Part shown: in pieces, positions 6,687 through 12,473 of the stretch
Layout: each line of letters starts with the position of its first letter
Numbering within the stretch: position 1 is the stretch's first letter
Origin: an uncultured Ruminococcus sp.
Lineage (GTDB): Bacteria > Bacillota_A > Clostridia > Oscillospirales > Ruminococcaceae
Length of the DNA stretch: 12,473 nucleotides
Direction of reading: 5' to 3'
NCBI GenBank assembly: GCA_937880065.1
Contig: CALFMA010000562.1
Span: 1-12,473, forward strand
Translations under genes and position numbers: made by a program
The notes under the pieces: model-generated
What the model saw: only the letters and a program-made list of their open reading frames with translations
Told to the model about the DNA's origin: nothing
Database searches by the model: none

Positions 6687-6776
6687 ATATAATGTGAAAT
6701 AGTATGAGATAGTATGGGTAATTGTTGCCTTTTTGGTAATTTAATTAATCTTTAAACCTGCGGTGGAGTGAAATTT

Positions 6777-7271
6777 ATGAAAAGTATACGAATACTCGGA
6801 ATTGACCCCGGATATGCAATTGTAGGCTTTGGCATAGTTGATTATGACGGGCGGAAATTCACTCCCGTGGAGTACGGTGCAGTCCTCACAGAGGCTCATA
6901 CACCCTTTCCACAGCGGCTTAAAGATATACATACAGACATAGAATTTATATTTGACAAATATAAGCCCCATTGTATGGCAATTGAAAAACTCTTTTTCAC
7001 CACAAACCAGAAAACAGGTATTGATGTTGCACAATCAAGAGGAGTTACGGTGCTTTCGGCGGCAAAGAGAAATATTCCCGTTTCGGAATATACCCCTTTG
7101 CAGGTAAAATCCGCCGTTGTAGGCTACGGAAAGGCTGAAAAACAGCAGGTTATGGAGATGACGAAAAATCTCCTCGGTCTTGCGGATATACCACGTCCCG
7201 ACGATGCCGCCGATGCCCTTGCAATTGCAATTTGCCACGGTCATACAATCAGGTGGACAGATTTGAGGTAG
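6777..7271 (+). CDS. ruvC: Crossover junction endodeoxyribonuclease RuvC
   Basis: Resolves Holliday junctions by paired symmetric nicks, working with RuvAB at the end of homologous recombination. The 164-residue product has the RNase H-like RuvC fold. The four acidic metal ligands are visible: D10 (LGIDPG), E70 (AIEKLFF), D143 and D146 (in PDDAADALAIAICH), equivalent to E. coli D7, E66, D138 and D141. Length is normal. An in-frame GTG lies at 6768, but GGAG (6765-6768) overlaps it and stands 8 bases before the ATG at 6777, so the ATG is preferred. ruvA follows after only 3 bases, so the two are co-transcribed. Confidence 0.97.
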   Translation: MKSIRILGIDPGYAIVGFGIVDYDGRKFTPVEYGAVLTEAHTPFPQRLKDIHTDIEFIFDKYKPHCMAIEKLFFTTNQKTGIDVAQSRGVTVLSAAKRNIPVSEYTPLQVKSAVVGYGKAEKQQVMEMTKNLLGLADIPRPDDAADALAIAICHGHTIRWTDLR

Positions 7272-7274
7272 GTT

Positions 7275-7892
7275 ATGATTTATAGCGTAAGAGGCAAGCT
7301 TGTCCACAAGGAAACAGGCTTTGCGGTAATTGAATGCGGCGGTGTGGGCTATGGATGCCGCACATCATACAATACTGTGCTGAAATTAGGCGAAACAGGC
7401 AGCGAGGTTATGCTCTATACCCACCTTGCAGTACGTGAGGACGGAGTTGAACTTTTCGGCTTTGCTGATATGCAGGAGCTTAATTGTTTCCGTCTGCTTA
7501 TTTCCGTTTCGGGAGTCGGTCCAAAGGCGGCTACGGCAATTCTCTCCGATATGAATTCGGAGCAATTCGCATTTGTGGTTGCATCGGGGGACAGCAAAAC
7601 TCTCACCCGAACAAAGGGAATCGGTACAAAAACGGCACAGCGAATTGTGCTTGAACTTAAAGATAAAATTTCCTCCGACGCATTTGGCGGAACTTCTTCA
7701 AATACTTCATCGGGAGCAGTTCCCACAGGTATTTCAGGTACGCCCTCGGCGGCAGGAGAAGCACTTGAAGCGCTTATGGTGCTTGGCTATTCACAGGGAG
7801 AAGCGGCGGCGGTACTCCGCAAGATTGACCCCTCCCTCGGCACTCAGGATTTAATAAAGGAAGCTTTAAGAATTATGGCTTCCCGTGATTAA
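7275..7892 (+). CDS. ruvA: Holliday junction branch migration protein RuvA
   Basis: Tetrameric junction-binding subunit that holds the four-way DNA flat and loads RuvB rings. The 205-residue protein shows the three family domains: an N-terminal OB fold (about 1-63), tandem helix-hairpin-helix motifs (SVSGVGPKAATAIL at 77-90 and RTKGIGTKTAQRIVLEL at 112-128), a flexible Ser/Thr/Gly-rich linker (about 135-160) and the C-terminal RuvB-contacting domain III (about 161-203, with ALMVLGYSQGEA). The ribosome site GAGGT overlaps the ruvC stop codon, indicating translational coupling. All expected parts are intact. Confidence 0.97.
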   Translation: MIYSVRGKLVHKETGFAVIECGGVGYGCRTSYNTVLKLGETGSEVMLYTHLAVREDGVELFGFADMQELNCFRLLISVSGVGPKAATAILSDMNSEQFAFVVASGDSKTLTRTKGIGTKTAQRIVLELKDKISSDAFGGTSSNTSSGAVPTGISGTPSAAGEALEALMVLGYSQGEAAAVLRKIDPSLGTQDLIKEALRIMASRD

Positions 7893-7960
7893 AATATATT
7901 AAACCGTGGAGTTACGGTATTGCATTTTTGTTTTATTTCATTTGAAAGGAAGATATTCTC

Positions 7961-8695
7961 ATGATGAACCTCGACGAACTGTTGAAAGCGGCTATAACAG
8001 ATCCGTCAAAACGCTCTTTATTCCTACAGACCTTAATAAAAAGCGATGTTTATGTAATCTGCAAGAATCCCGTAAAACAGGAAAGGAACAGTGCAGAGGG
8101 CGGAGTTCAGCTTGAACTTGTCACCATAAAAAATCCCGACGGTGATGTGTTTATCCCATTTTTCTCCAGTCACAGAGCATTGCAGCAGTTTGCAAAAAGA
8201 TATGTTGAATATTACAAAATCAACTGTCTGCGTCTTTTTGACCTCATTCAGTCGGCGGCGGCTGTGCTTAATCCCAATTCCTACGGCAAGGAGTTTTCCT
8301 CACAGGAGATGAAAAGTATCCTTATGATTGCAAGAAATCTCCGTATCAAGGCGATTTCCTACAACGAGGAGGAAATCATCAACTATAACCGCTGCGAAAG
8401 AACTATGGGATACATCACAAAGGCGGCATCAAAATTCTTTGCAAAGCAGGAAAATGTAGATGCGGCATATATTGTGGAAATGGTCAAGGGCTGTGAAAAG
8501 CCCCAGCTGCTTATGGTTGTGGATATGATTGGCAGTACGAGAAAGCTTTTTGTCCCTCTCTCAAAGTATCTTTCTCGCTATACAAAGGCAGGAGATAATC
8601 TGTGCTTTATCTCAAAAGAGGAAGATATGGGCAAAAAGGCGGCAAAGGTTACAGATGCCTTTTATGTACGTAAAAAGCGTTATTTCGAGCGTTGA
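7961..8695 (+). CDS. SseB-domain protein
   Basis: A 244-residue cytoplasmic protein with no signal peptide or membrane segment. The N-terminal part (about 5-120) matches the SseB N-terminal domain pattern: a DVYVICK strand, LELVTIKNPDG, VFIPFFSSHRAL and VLNPNSYGKEFS. The C-terminal part (about 140-242) resembles the SseB C-terminal domain (the VDAAYIVEM and LFVPLSKYLSRY segments). SseB was named for enhanced serine sensitivity in E. coli; its molecular role is unclear, so none is assigned here. AAGGA lies 10 bases before the first of two adjacent ATGs. It sits 68 bp after ruvA and separates ruvA from ruvB. Its last codons lie inside a 48/55-bp tandem duplication that continues downstream. Confidence 0.8.
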   Translation: MMNLDELLKAAITDPSKRSLFLQTLIKSDVYVICKNPVKQERNSAEGGVQLELVTIKNPDGDVFIPFFSSHRALQQFAKRYVEYYKINCLRLFDLIQSAAAVLNPNSYGKEFSSQEMKSILMIARNLRIKAISYNEEEIINYNRCERTMGYITKAASKFFAKQENVDAAYIVEMVKGCEKPQLLMVVDMIGSTRKLFVPLSKYLSRYTKAGDNLCFISKEEDMGKKAAKVTDAFYVRKKRYFER

Positions 8696-8789
8696 TAGTT
8701 AATAAAGCTATTAGCCGTTAGCCATTAGCGAATTGAGCGTTGATAGTTAATAAAGCTATTAGCCGTTAGCCGTTAGCCATTAGCGAATT
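8687..8789. repeat. Tandem duplication covering the 3' end of the SseB-domain gene
   Basis: Copy A (8687-8734, 48 bp) and copy B (8735-8789, 55 bp) both run from GAGCGTTGATAG to GCGAATT. They are identical except that copy B has one extra 7-bp TTAGCCG unit (heptad count before the TTAGCGA unit: two in A, three in B). Copy A begins with the last two sense codons and the TGA of the upstream gene, so copy B carries a non-functional echo of the gene end. Confidence 0.92.
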
Positions 8790-8826
8790 TCGTTCCGAAA
8801 TTGCGGGCGGATAATAGCCGCCCTAC
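8786..8826. repeat. Hairpin module fragment ending in CCCTAC
   Basis: AATTTCG-TTC-CGAAATT (8786-8802) is followed by GC and a second hairpin GGGCGG/CCGCCC (8805-8823), ending in CCCTAC (8821-8826). This has the same order as the right half of the element at 3386-3428, but the terminal hairpin is of the GGCGG type seen at 760-776 instead of the GGACACAGC type. Confidence 0.75.
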
Positions 8827-8905
8827 ACAAATTGACGGTATATCAACAAATAATGCGTAAGCGTACAAAAATTATACAGTATACAGAAAGACTGCCATTC
8901 TCAAT

Positions 8906-8940
8906 AGCTAAAGGCTAAAGGCTTATAAAGCATAAAGCCT
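8906..8940. repeat. Short heptad array and small inverted repeat before ruvB
   Basis: AGCTAAA, GGCTAAA, GGCTT (8906-8924) is the complement-strand form of the heptad repeat. Its end also forms the arm of AGGCTT-N10-AAGCCT (8919-8940). It lies 15 bases upstream of the ruvB ribosome site. Confidence 0.65.
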
Positions 8941-8967
8941 AACGGTTTTAACAAAAGGAGAACTGAT

Positions 8968-10047
8968 TTGATACACACAGAAGATATGGAATTTGCCGCA
9001 GGAAATACCTATGGGAATTTCAATGTAATGTCACCTGAAAATATTGCAGGGGACGGCGAGGCGGAGGTTACTCTCCGTCCGCAAAGTCTTAATGAATATA
9101 TCGGACAGGATAAGGTCAAGGAGAAAATCGCCGTTTATATAAAGGCGGCAAAGGGCAGAGGCGAACCCCTTGACCACGTTCTGCTGTATGGCCCTCCGGG
9201 ACTTGGAAAGACTACACTTTCCTCAATAATTGCCCATGAACTTGGGGTAAACCTCCGTGTTACCACAGGTCCCGCCATTGAAAAGCCGGGGGATTTAGTA
9301 TCGCTTTTGACGGGACTCAATGACAATGACGTGCTTTTTATTGACGAAATTCACCGCCTTTCCCGACCTGTTGAGGAACTTTTATATCCTGCCCTTGAGG
9401 ACAGGGTAATTGACATTATAATAGGTAAGGGACCTTCCGCACGTTCCATAAGAATGGATTTAAGACCATTCACTCTTATCGGAGCAACTACCCGTGCAGG
9501 TCAGCTTTCCGCCCCTCTCCGTGACCGTTTCGGAGTTATAGAGCGTCTGGAGCTTTACAATACGGAGCAGCTTACGGATATTGTCCGCAGAAGTGCCATG
9601 ATTTTAGGTATTCCCTGTGAAGCTGACGGTGCGGAGGAAATTGCAGGCAGAGCAAGAGGTACACCCCGAATTGCCAACCGTCTGCTGAAAAGAGTCCGTG
9701 ATTTTGCCGATGTTATGGGAAACGGCAGTATCACAAAGGAAATCGCATCTATAGCTTTGAGCCGACTTGAAATTGACAGGCTTGGACTTGACAGCCTTGA
9801 CAGGCGTATGCTTACAATGATTATCAAAGGCTATGGCGGCGGCCCTGTGGGACTTGAAACTCTTGCGGCGGCAATCGGTGAGGAATCGGTTACTCTTGAA
9901 GATGTGTGCGAACCGTTCCTTATGCAGCTGGGATTTCTTGGACGAACTCCGAGAGGACGAGTTGCCACCCGTCTTGCATATGAGCATCTCGGAATTGTTC
10001 CCCCTGAACAGCAGAGTTCAGCCGATGAGGGGCAGCTGAAGTTATGA
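8968..10047 (+). CDS. ruvB: Holliday junction branch migration ATPase RuvB
   Basis: AAA+ motor that forms hexameric rings on either side of RuvA and pumps DNA to move the junction. The 359-residue protein has Walker A GPPGLGKT (75-82), Walker B with DEIH (126-129), sensor GATT (172-175), the LRDRFG arginine-finger segment (184-189) and a C-terminal winged-helix DNA-binding domain (about 275-345, ending with [11 protein letters not shown]). The start is taken as the TTG at 8968: AAGGAG (8955-8960) stands 7 bases before it, whereas the next ATG at 8986 is 25 bases from that site. The N-terminal 30 residues before the conserved core are somewhat long. The next gene begins in the ruvB stop (ATGA overlap). 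No strong promoter was found in the repeat-filled gap upstream. Confidence 0.97.
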   Translation: MIHTEDMEFAAGNTYGNFNVMSPENIAGDGEAEVTLRPQSLNEYIGQDKVKEKIAVYIKAAKGRGEPLDHVLLYGPPGLGKTTLSSIIAHELGVNLRVTTGPAIEKPGDLVSLLTGLNDNDVLFIDEIHRLSRPVEELLYPALEDRVIDIIIGKGPSARSIRMDLRPFTLIGATTRAGQLSAPLRDRFGVIERLELYNTEQLTDIVRRSAMILGIPCEADGAEEIAGRARGTPRIANRLLKRVRDFADVMGNGSITKEIASIALSRLEIDRLGLDSLDRRMLTMIIKGYGGGPVGLETLAAAIGEESVTLEDVCEPFLMQLGFLGRTPRGRVATRLAYEHLGIVPPEQQSSADEGQLKL

Positions 10048-10493
10048 TAAACGGACAGAATATGGGAGATGTGGCAAAAATCCGATACGGATTATTCCCC
10101 ATGAGCTTTAACGGCTGTGAGGTGATTTCCGTATGCAATGCCCTTGAATATTGCGGAAAGCCGCAGGAAGTTAAAACTGTGGCGAAATATATGTTCAGAT
10201 ATTCAATGCTTTTCGGATTTTTCGGCTGTAATCCCTACTTTATCGGAAGTGCATTAAAGCACTTCGGCATAGAAAGCAAGCGGTGTGATAAGAATTCCGC
10301 AGGAAAAGCCTTTATACTGTCCGCATGGACGGGAAAGCCTTTTCTGTCAACAATTCATACGGTTTTCTGCGTCCGTGAAAGCGGCAGAATAAAAGTGTAT
10401 AACAGATATAACAGCTGTACCTGCGAAAGGTGGTTTGACACCGTGGAAAAGGTGTTCGAGAATTGCAGAATAATAGCTATATACAGCCTTTAG
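10044..10493 (+). CDS. Uncharacterised protein resembling a C39-type cysteine peptidase fold
   Basis: A 149-residue protein not recognised as a named family. What can be seen: C25 starts a predicted helix in [14 protein letters not shown], the position of the nucleophile in papain-like and C39-like folds; a [16 protein letters not shown] segment (61-76) looks like the C39 G-x-x-P...helix...yG element; H105 in STIHTVFCV opens a strand, followed by GRIKVYN with N120, giving a plausible Cys-His-Asn triad. It has nine cysteines in all and no signal peptide or membrane helix. This reading is by pattern only. Its ATG overlaps the ruvB TGA by 4 bases (ATGA), so translation is coupled to ruvB. Its last codons AGC CTT TAG are also the start of a heptad repeat array. 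The gene could alternatively encode an inactive relative of the fold. Confidence 0.7.
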   Translation: MINGQNMGDVAKIRYGLFPMSFNGCEVISVCNALEYCGKPQEVKTVAKYMFRYSMLFGFFGCNPYFIGSALKHFGIESKRCDKNSAGKAFILSAWTGKPFLSTIHTVFCVRESGRIKVYNRYNSCTCERWFDTVEKVFENCRIIAIYSL

Positions 10494-10519
10494 CTATTAG
10501 CCTTTAGCCTTTAGCTAAT
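10485..10519. repeat. Five-unit heptad array overlapping a gene's 3' end
   Basis: AGCCTTT, AGCTATT, AGCCTTT, AGCCTTT, AGCTAAT follow each other exactly in 7-bp steps. The first unit includes the last two sense codons of the 149-residue protein gene, and the TAG stop (10491-10493) spans units one and two. Confidence 0.9.
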
Positions 10520-10628
10520 AGGTGCGGAAATTATCCGCCTTATAAAAGCTAACAGCTAATGGCTATAGGCTTAAAAAGCTAATATGTGCGGAAATTATCC
10601 GCCTTATAAAAGCTAACAGCTAACGGCT
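10513..10628. repeat. 52-bp direct repeat with 64-bp period
   Basis: Copies at 10513-10564 and 10577-10628 differ at 2 of 52 positions. Each contains AGCTAATA, a GCGGA-AAT-TATCCGC-type hairpin (the GGCGG hairpin seen at 760), and AGCTAACAGCTAA-GGCT. Together with the heptad array they fill the whole gap before the GlmM-like gene; the second copy ends 15 bases before its ribosome site. Confidence 0.9.
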
Positions 10629-10654
10629 CAAAAAAAGAAAAAGAGGTGATTTCA

Positions 10655-12001
10655 ATGGGAAGAATATTCGGAAAAAACGGAATAAGAGGGCTTGCAGTTA
10701 CTGAAATAACCTGCGAGCTTGCAATACAGATAGGCAGGGCGGCGGCAAAGCTTATGGCATCTCCTAACGGTGGAACAAAAATCCTCATAGCAAGGGATAT
10801 ACGCCATTCAGCTGATACAATTGAAGCCGCTTTATGTGCGGGTATCTGCTCCGCAGGTGCAGACGCTGTGCTTTTAGGTGAAATTCCCACAGCAGGTCTT
10901 GCATGGCAGATAAAAAATCAGGAGGCACAGGGCGGCATTATGATAACCGCTTCCTATGTAGGTGCTGAATTCAACGGCATAAAGCTGTTTTCTTCATACG
11001 GCTACCGTCTGCGTGACGACCGTGAGGAGGAAATGGAAAGGCTTATTCTTGACGCTCCCGATGAAATCGAGCCTGTTCAGCTTAAACGCTACGGCAGTAT
11101 TATCCGCCACGAAAGGGCAATTGATGAATATATTGAACATATTCTTGAAACTGCCGAAACCGATTTAAGCGGCTTGAAAATTGTCATTGACTGTGCATTC
11201 GGCTGTGCGTCATACACGGCAGAGCAGATTTTCACAAAGCTTGGAGCAGAAGTTGAACTTCTCGGAAATACACCTGACGGAACTAATATAAATACAAGCG
11301 GAAGTGCGAGAATTGACAGCCTTATGGAATATATGGCTACAAATGAGTTTGACTGCGGAATTGCCTTTGACGGTGCAGGTGAACGCTGTCTTGCCGTTGA
11401 TGAAAACGGCGGACACGTTGACGGAGATGTGATAATTGCCGCCTGTGCAAGCTATATGCTGGAGCAGGGCAAACTCCACAACAACTCAATTCTTGTGACT
11501 CACGCAAATAATATCGGTCTTATCCGCTTTGCAAGGGAAAAAGGCATAGGCACGGCAGCTGCTCCCACGGGAGAAAGAGCTATGATGCGTCGTATGCTTG
11601 AATGTGATTTCAGCATAGGCGGCGACCCGTCGGGACATATACTTTTCCCCTATGATATGCCCTCCGCTGACGGACAGCTTACTGCAATAAAGCTGCTTGA
11701 GGCTTTGAAGGCATCGGGTAAGAAAATGAGCGAGTTTGCGGAAATTATTGAGAAATGTCCGCAGGTTATGCTGAATGTTCCCATTGATAAGAAATGCCGT
11801 GAGGTGTGGAAAAATAACCGCACAATCACGGGTATGATTGACGAATTTGAAAGTCTGCTTGGTGATGAGGGACGAGTTATCGTCCGTGAAACAGGGGCAG
11901 AGCCTGTTATCCGCATACGCATTGAGGGCAGGGATTTTACTGCAATCAACAATATGGCATTACAGCTTGCGGATACTATAAGAGAGCAGCTTTCTGAATA
12001 A
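10655..12001 (+). CDS. GlmM-family phosphohexomutase paralogue with altered active-site motifs
   Basis: Full-length member (448 residues) of the alpha-D-phosphohexomutase superfamily, closest in style to GlmM, which converts glucosamine-6-phosphate to glucosamine-1-phosphate for cell-wall synthesis. All four domains are present without gaps, but each conserved loop deviates. The phosphoserine loop SASHN is ITASYV (S100 kept, His and Asn lost). The Mg loop DGDxDR is DGAGER (239-244; second Asp to Ala, third to Glu). The sugar loop GEQSGH is GDPSGH (323-328). The phosphate loop R-x-SGTEP is RETGAEP (411-417). The N-terminal FGTDGIRG is FGKNGIRG (5-12). Catalysis is therefore doubtful. The frame is open and codon use matches its neighbours, so it is not a decaying pseudogene by sight. 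The ATG at 10655 is chosen over GTG at 10646 because GAGGTGA (10643-10649) overlaps the GTG. A methyltransferase gene follows after 23 bp. The symbol glmM is withheld on purpose. Confidence 0.9.
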   Translation: MGRIFGKNGIRGLAVTEITCELAIQIGRAAAKLMASPNGGTKILIARDIRHSADTIEAALCAGICSAGADAVLLGEIPTAGLAWQIKNQEAQGGIMITASYVGAEFNGIKLFSSYGYRLRDDREEEMERLILDAPDEIEPVQLKRYGSIIRHERAIDEYIEHILETAETDLSGLKIVIDCAFGCASYTAEQIFTKLGAEVELLGNTPDGTNINTSGSARIDSLMEYMATNEFDCGIAFDGAGERCLAVDENGGHVDGDVIIAACASYMLEQGKLHNNSILVTHANNIGLIRFAREKGIGTAAAPTGERAMMRRMLECDFSIGGDPSGHILFPYDMPSADGQLTAIKLLEALKASGKKMSEFAEIIEKCPQVMLNVPIDKKCREVWKNNRTITGMIDEFESLLGDEGRVIVRETGAEPVIRIRIEGRDFTAINNMALQLADTIREQLSE

Positions 12002-12024
12002 TAAATATAAAGGATGTTTTGATT

Positions 12025-12473
12025 TTGAGAACAGCAAATAACTGGCACGACTATATTATAATTGACACCTCTGAGGGTGAAAAGCTTGAAAAATGGGGAG
12101 ATATTACCCTTGTCCGTCCTGACCCGCAGATTATCTGGAAAACGGATAAAAAGGAGTCGGGGTGGAAGTTTGCCGACGGTCACTATCACCGTTCAAATCA
12201 GGGCGGCGGCAAATGGGAATTCAGACGTTCACTTCCCGACGGCTGGCAGATAAATTATAAAAATCTCACTTTTAATATAAAGCCCACAGGCTTCAAGCAT
12301 ACGGGACTTTTCCCTGAACAGGCTGTAAACTGGGATTACTGCGACAACCTTATCAGAAATGCCGGAAGAGAAATCAATGTACTCAATCTGTTTGCTTATA
12401 CCGGCGGCGCTACTCTTGCCTGTGCAAATGCAGGCGCAAGGGTATGCCACCTTGACGCCGTAAAAGGCATGGT
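12025..12473 (+). CDS. Class I SAM-dependent methyltransferase, RlmI/RlmK-like (cut by window end)
   Basis: The first 149 codons are present and the frame is open to the last base. An N-terminal region (about 1-85) with strand-rich sequence precedes FKHTGLFPEQAVNW (90-103) and the SAM-binding motif I NVLNLFAYTGGATLACANAGA (118-138). The acidic residue after strand 2 is D144 in HLDAVKGM. This layout is that of the SAM methyltransferases related to the 23S rRNA cytosine methyltransferases RlmI/RlmK. The catalytic NPP-type motif lies beyond the window, so substrate and specificity cannot be judged. The start is a TTG 10 bases after AAAGGA (12009-12014); another in-frame TTG at 12019 is too close to that site. 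It is 23 bp after the GlmM-like gene and probably co-transcribed. Confidence 0.85.
   Translation, partial: MRTANNWHDYIIIDTSEGEKLEKWGDITLVRPDPQIIWKTDKKESGWKFADGHYHRSNQGGGKWEFRRSLPDGWQINYKNLTFNIKPTGFKHTGLFPEQAVNWDYCDNLIRNAGREINVLNLFAYTGGATLACANAGARVCHLDAVKGM

Noticed and set aside
6768..6776. GTG start for ruvC three codons upstream
   Set aside because: The GGAG ribosome site overlaps it; the ATG at 6777 has correct spacing and gives the usual RuvC N-terminus.

Overview
The window looks like chromosomal DNA from a cellulosome-forming, fibre-degrading Ruminococcus-type member of the Bacillota (order Clostridiales/Eubacteriales). The reasons are a secreted GH74 xyloglucanase ending in a type I dockerin of the R. 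flavefaciens style, strong AGGAGG ribosome sites, CIRCE/HrcA heat-shock control, and a ruv-glmM-like gene set typical of that group. Assignment to genus is inference from protein style, not from a database search.

Layout. 1-750: two overlapping CIRCE operators, then an Hsp20 small heat-shock gene with its own terminator. 811-3078 (minus strand): an ECF-type sigma factor, an overlapping single-pass membrane protein with a PASTA domain that is probably its anti-sigma partner, and a small membrane protein downstream. 3505-6150 (minus strand): the dockerin-bearing GH74 xyloglucanase, with a long 5' leader and a good promoter. 6777-10493 (plus strand): ruvC, ruvA, an SseB-domain gene, ruvB, and an unfamiliar 149-residue protein whose start codon overlaps the ruvB stop. 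10655-12473 (plus strand): a GlmM-family phosphohexomutase paralogue, then a class I methyltransferase cut by the window end.

The intergenic DNA is crowded with a repeat family. It consists of 7-bp-period arrays (TTAGCCN/TTAGCTA and complement) and hairpin modules edged by GTAGGG/CCCTAC. These sit at or inside the 3' ends of several genes. Two inverted copies of a roughly 90-bp module bracket the xyloglucanase gene together with its promoter. No transposase, tRNA, rRNA or CRISPR array is visible.

How the genes fit together: RuvA, RuvB and RuvC are the complete Holliday-junction branch-migration and resolution machinery. The sigma/PASTA pair is best read as a cell-envelope sensing circuit. 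The xyloglucanase is an accessory cellulosomal enzyme. The strongest candidate for undescribed biology is the GlmM-like protein: it aligns easily with GlmM but is altered in every conserved active-site loop, including the metal-binding DGDxDR motif. It may be a non-catalytic GlmM paralogue. The C39-protease-like protein coupled to ruvB is the second.
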